Positions 22,561 to 24,424 of a stretch of DNA of 24,424 nucleotides are shown piece by piece. Position numbers and translations under genes: made by a program. The stretch covers positions 1-24,424 of the forward strand of contig JABEVA010000358.1 of NCBI GenBank assembly GCA_013044065.1, in the 5' to 3' direction. The stretch comes from Phycisphaerae bacterium (lineage in GTDB: Bacteria; Planctomycetota; Phycisphaerae; WQYP01). Positions within the stretch are counted from its first letter, which is position 1, and the number at the start of each line of letters is the position of its first letter. The notes beneath the pieces were generated by a model, which ran no database searches, was not told the DNA's origin, and saw only the letters and a list, made by a program, of their open reading frames with translations.

Positions 22561-22670
22561 ACTAAGGCAAGTGTCCGTGGTTGTCGGACGGTGGTGTCTG
22601 CCGGGGCCGCGGTATCGGGACTGTTCTGGCTAAGCCGAAGAGCCGCTTTGGCGCAGCAGGAGTGTGGATC

Positions 22671-23807
22671 ATGATTCAAAGAGCGATTGCGGAATCGGCC
22701 CCGGTCAGCGAGCTGCGGGGCGGTTACAGCGCTGCGGATTTTAATATTTCGCCGCTGATCGCTTTTTATGAAGTAACCCGGGCCTGCAATCTGCTGTGCA
22801 AACATTGCCGGGCCGAAGCACAGCCGCATCGCCACCCACTGGAACTGGACACGGGCATGTCGCTGCGTTTGCTGGATACTCTGGCGGGTTTTCCCAAACC
22901 GCCGATGCTGGTATTGACCGGTGGAGACCCTATAAAACGCCATGATGTGTTTGAGCTGGTGAAACATGCGGTGGGTTTGGGCCTTAAAACCGCCATGACT
23001 CCCTCCGCCACCAAACTGGTTACCACAGAAGCGGTGGTCCGGTTAAAAACGGCGGGCTTGCATCGGTTGGCGGTCAGCTTGGATGGGGCCAGTGCCGAGC
23101 GGCATGACAGTTTCCGAGGTGTACCGGGCAGTTTCCAGCGCACCCTGGAGATTATGCGTGACGCTCGTGCGGCGCACCTGCCGATGCAGATTAACACCAC
23201 CATTTCCCGGCATAATTTTGACCAGATCGACGAGATGGCACATTTGCTGGTCGGCCATGGTATTGTGATGTGGTCGGTATTTTTTTTAGTGCCCACTGGA
23301 CGGGGCTTGGCCGAGCAGCGCATAGCGCCGTGGGAATATGAAATCGCGTTTGAAAAGCTCTACGAGCATAGCCTTATCCAACCATATCAGATTAAAACCA
23401 CGGAAGCGCCGCATTTTCGACGCTTTATGCTGGAGCGCAGCGCGTGGAAGCCTGGCGACGTAGATAAAGCATCTCGCCAAACCCTTCCGGGTATGGTGGG
23501 TACCAATGATGGACGGGGAGTCATGTTTATCAGCCATATTGGAGAAATTTATCCCAGCGGTTTTATGCCCATTCTTTGCGGCACTTTTCCAAAAGATTCT
23601 CCCGTGGATGTGTATCAAAATTCGCCACTGTTCCAATCTTTGCGTGATCCTAACCAGATCAAGGGTAAATGCGGATTCTGCCTCTACCGTGAGATCTGCG
23701 GCGGCAGCCGGGCCAGAGCCTACGCCCTCACCGGAGATCCCTTGGAATCGGAACCGGATTGTGTACACGTGTCACTACGTTCTACCAGGAGCAGTGCCTT
23801 ATGCTAA
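22671..23807 (+). CDS. Radical SAM/SPASM protein, AhbD-like (TIGR04053-type)
   Basis: A 378-residue radical SAM/SPASM enzyme. The core cluster is Cys39-x3-Cys43-x2-Cys46 (VTRACNLLCKHCRAE). LVLTGGDPIKRHDVF, MTPSATKL, LAVSLDGA, QINTTISRHN and WSVFFLVPTGRG follow, then GRGVMFISHIGEIYPSGFMP. The C-terminal SPASM region supplies Cys334, Cys337, Cys343 and Cys364 (GKCGFCLYREICGGSRARAYA) for an auxiliary 4Fe-4S cluster. This pattern, especially TGGDP and VFFLVPTGRG, matches the TIGR04053 group of AhbD/NirJ relatives. In the siroheme route AhbD decarboxylates Fe-coproporphyrin III to heme; that role is an inference from family and neighbour. Start 22671 has AGGAG upstream. It overlaps the next gene by 7 bp. 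Confidence 0.88.
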   Translation: MIQRAIAESAPVSELRGGYSAADFNISPLIAFYEVTRACNLLCKHCRAEAQPHRHPLELDTGMSLRLLDTLAGFPKPPMLVLTGGDPIKRHDVFELVKHAVGLGLKTAMTPSATKLVTTEAVVRLKTAGLHRLAVSLDGASAERHDSFRGVPGSFQRTLEIMRDARAAHLPMQINTTISRHNFDQIDEMAHLLVGHGIVMWSVFFLVPTGRGLAEQRIAPWEYEIAFEKLYEHSLIQPYQIKTTEAPHFRRFMLERSAWKPGDVDKASRQTLPGMVGTNDGRGVMFISHIGEIYPSGFMPILCGTFPKDSPVDVYQNSPLFQSLRDPNQIKGKCGFCLYREICGGSRARAYALTGDPLESEPDCVHVSLRSTRSSALC

Positions 23808-24424
23808 GCATTACCAACTTACTCTGTGGCCAGCAGGCCGGCAATGAACGGTTGCGTTATGGCCATACGGGGGCCGCCGGTAGTTTGGCTGATGGCCGTG
23901 CCGGGGTGCCCAGACCGGTGGTGGTGTGGGCCTTGACGCGGGCGTGCAATTTGCACTGCGTGCATTGCTACGCTTCGGCCACGGCGGTGCCCGATACCGG
24001 CGAATTGACTCGGCGTGAAGGCCTGGATTTGCTTGATGATTTGCGTGGATTTGGGGTGCCGGCGGTCCTGCTAAGCGGCGGGGAGCCACTGACGCGGCCC
24101 GAAGCTCTGGATTTTATCGCCCACGCCCAATCCATCGGGCTGGCCACCACGCTGTCCACCAATGGGTTGCTCATCGACGACGCCATGGCCGACCGATTGG
24201 CCGAATCGGGCCTGCGGTACGTGGGCATCAGCCTGGACGGCATTGCATCGCGCCACGATCAACTTCGCGGTCAAAAAGGGGCCTTTGCGGCATCTCTGGC
24301 GGCCATCGATCGCTGCCGCAGCCGGGGCATCAAGGTGGGGGCGCGTTTCACCGTTCACGGCCTGAACTGGCAGGATCTGGACGCCATTTTTGAAATATGC
24401 CTGGAACACAACGTGCAGCGGCTA
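23801..24424 (+). CDS. Radical SAM protein, AhbC/NirJ-like (partial, C-terminus missing)
   Basis: The first 208 residues are present; the frame is open at the right edge. The N-terminus is MLSITNLLCG then LRYG, then PVVVWALTRACNLHCVHCYA with Cys49, Cys53 and Cys56, then VLLSGGEPLTRPEAL, TTLSTNGLLI, YVGISLDGI, RHDQLRG and KVGARFTVHGLN. The 'LLCG...LRYG...PVVVWxxTRxCNLxCxHCYA' opening is typical of AhbC (12,18-didecarboxysiroheme deacetylase) and NirJ of heme d1 synthesis. Which of the two cannot be decided without the C-terminal half and the rest of the operon. ATG 23801 has AGGAG 8-9 nt upstream and lies inside the last codons of the AhbD-like gene, so the two are translationally coupled. Confidence 0.87.
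   Translation, partial: MLSITNLLCGQQAGNERLRYGHTGAAGSLADGRAGVPRPVVVWALTRACNLHCVHCYASATAVPDTGELTRREGLDLLDDLRGFGVPAVLLSGGEPLTRPEALDFIAHAQSIGLATTLSTNGLLIDDAMADRLAESGLRYVGISLDGIASRHDQLRGQKGAFAASLAAIDRCRSRGIKVGARFTVHGLNWQDLDAIFEICLEHNVQRL

Overview
The window reads as a moderately GC-rich Gram-negative bacterial chromosome segment, most likely from a planctomycete, possibly Phycisphaerae. That placement is an inference. It rests on an ECF sigma factor followed by a protein with a pseudopilin-like segment and an H-x-DG type C-terminus, a DUF481 outer-membrane barrel, a lipoprotein, a RAYT-type transposase, a DUF4070-type cobalamin radical SAM enzyme and several poorly conserved one-TM repeat-like proteins. 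No rRNA, tRNA, CRISPR array or prophage was seen.

Layout. (1) 1-2186, minus strand: an SDR oxidoreductase, then an overlapping PIG-V/Gpi18-like GT-C membrane protein, then the first nine codons of a histidine phosphatase (SixA-like) that runs off the left edge. (2) 2337-5007, plus: a repeat-like hypothetical, a ten-codon upstream ORF with three consecutive Cys codons, an ECF sigma factor, and a candidate anti-sigma protein fused to a pseudopilin-like domain. (3) 5022-5733: a RAYT transposase with a near-consensus promoter placed so close that the mRNA should be leaderless, followed by a noncoding stretch with a perfect inverted repeat and a 25-codon signal-peptide-like ORF. (4) 6102-8936: two tandem, stop-start-overlapping paralogous one-TM proteins of unknown function, then an SRAP/HMCES-type protein. 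(5) 9285-10980: a cobalamin-dependent radical SAM protein behind a strong promoter. (6) 10981-11687: mostly noncoding, with one well-initiated 37-codon ORF. (7) 11688-14183: an orphan MalK/UgpC-type ABC ATPase divergent from a ThiO-like FAD oxidase. (8) 14194-16079: a DUF481 protein and RdgB, convergent across a strong hairpin. (9) 16133-18662: an isolated nuoC and a GT39-like membrane glycosyltransferase. (10) 19144-21976: pdxJ, dapA, a DoxX-like protein and a lipoprotein. (11) 22009-24424: a flavin-binding PPOX-like protein divergent from two overlapping radical SAM genes, one AhbD-like (TIGR04053-type) and one AhbC/NirJ-like and cut by the right edge. This suggests siroheme-dependent heme or heme d1-type tetrapyrrole synthesis.

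Most genes are ordinary housekeeping or envelope functions. The less ordinary parts are the sigma/anti-sigma-pseudopilin cassette with its Cys-rich upstream ORF, the recurring -35/17/-10/8/ATG leaderless geometry, the tandem paralogs, and the paired heme-type radical SAM enzymes.
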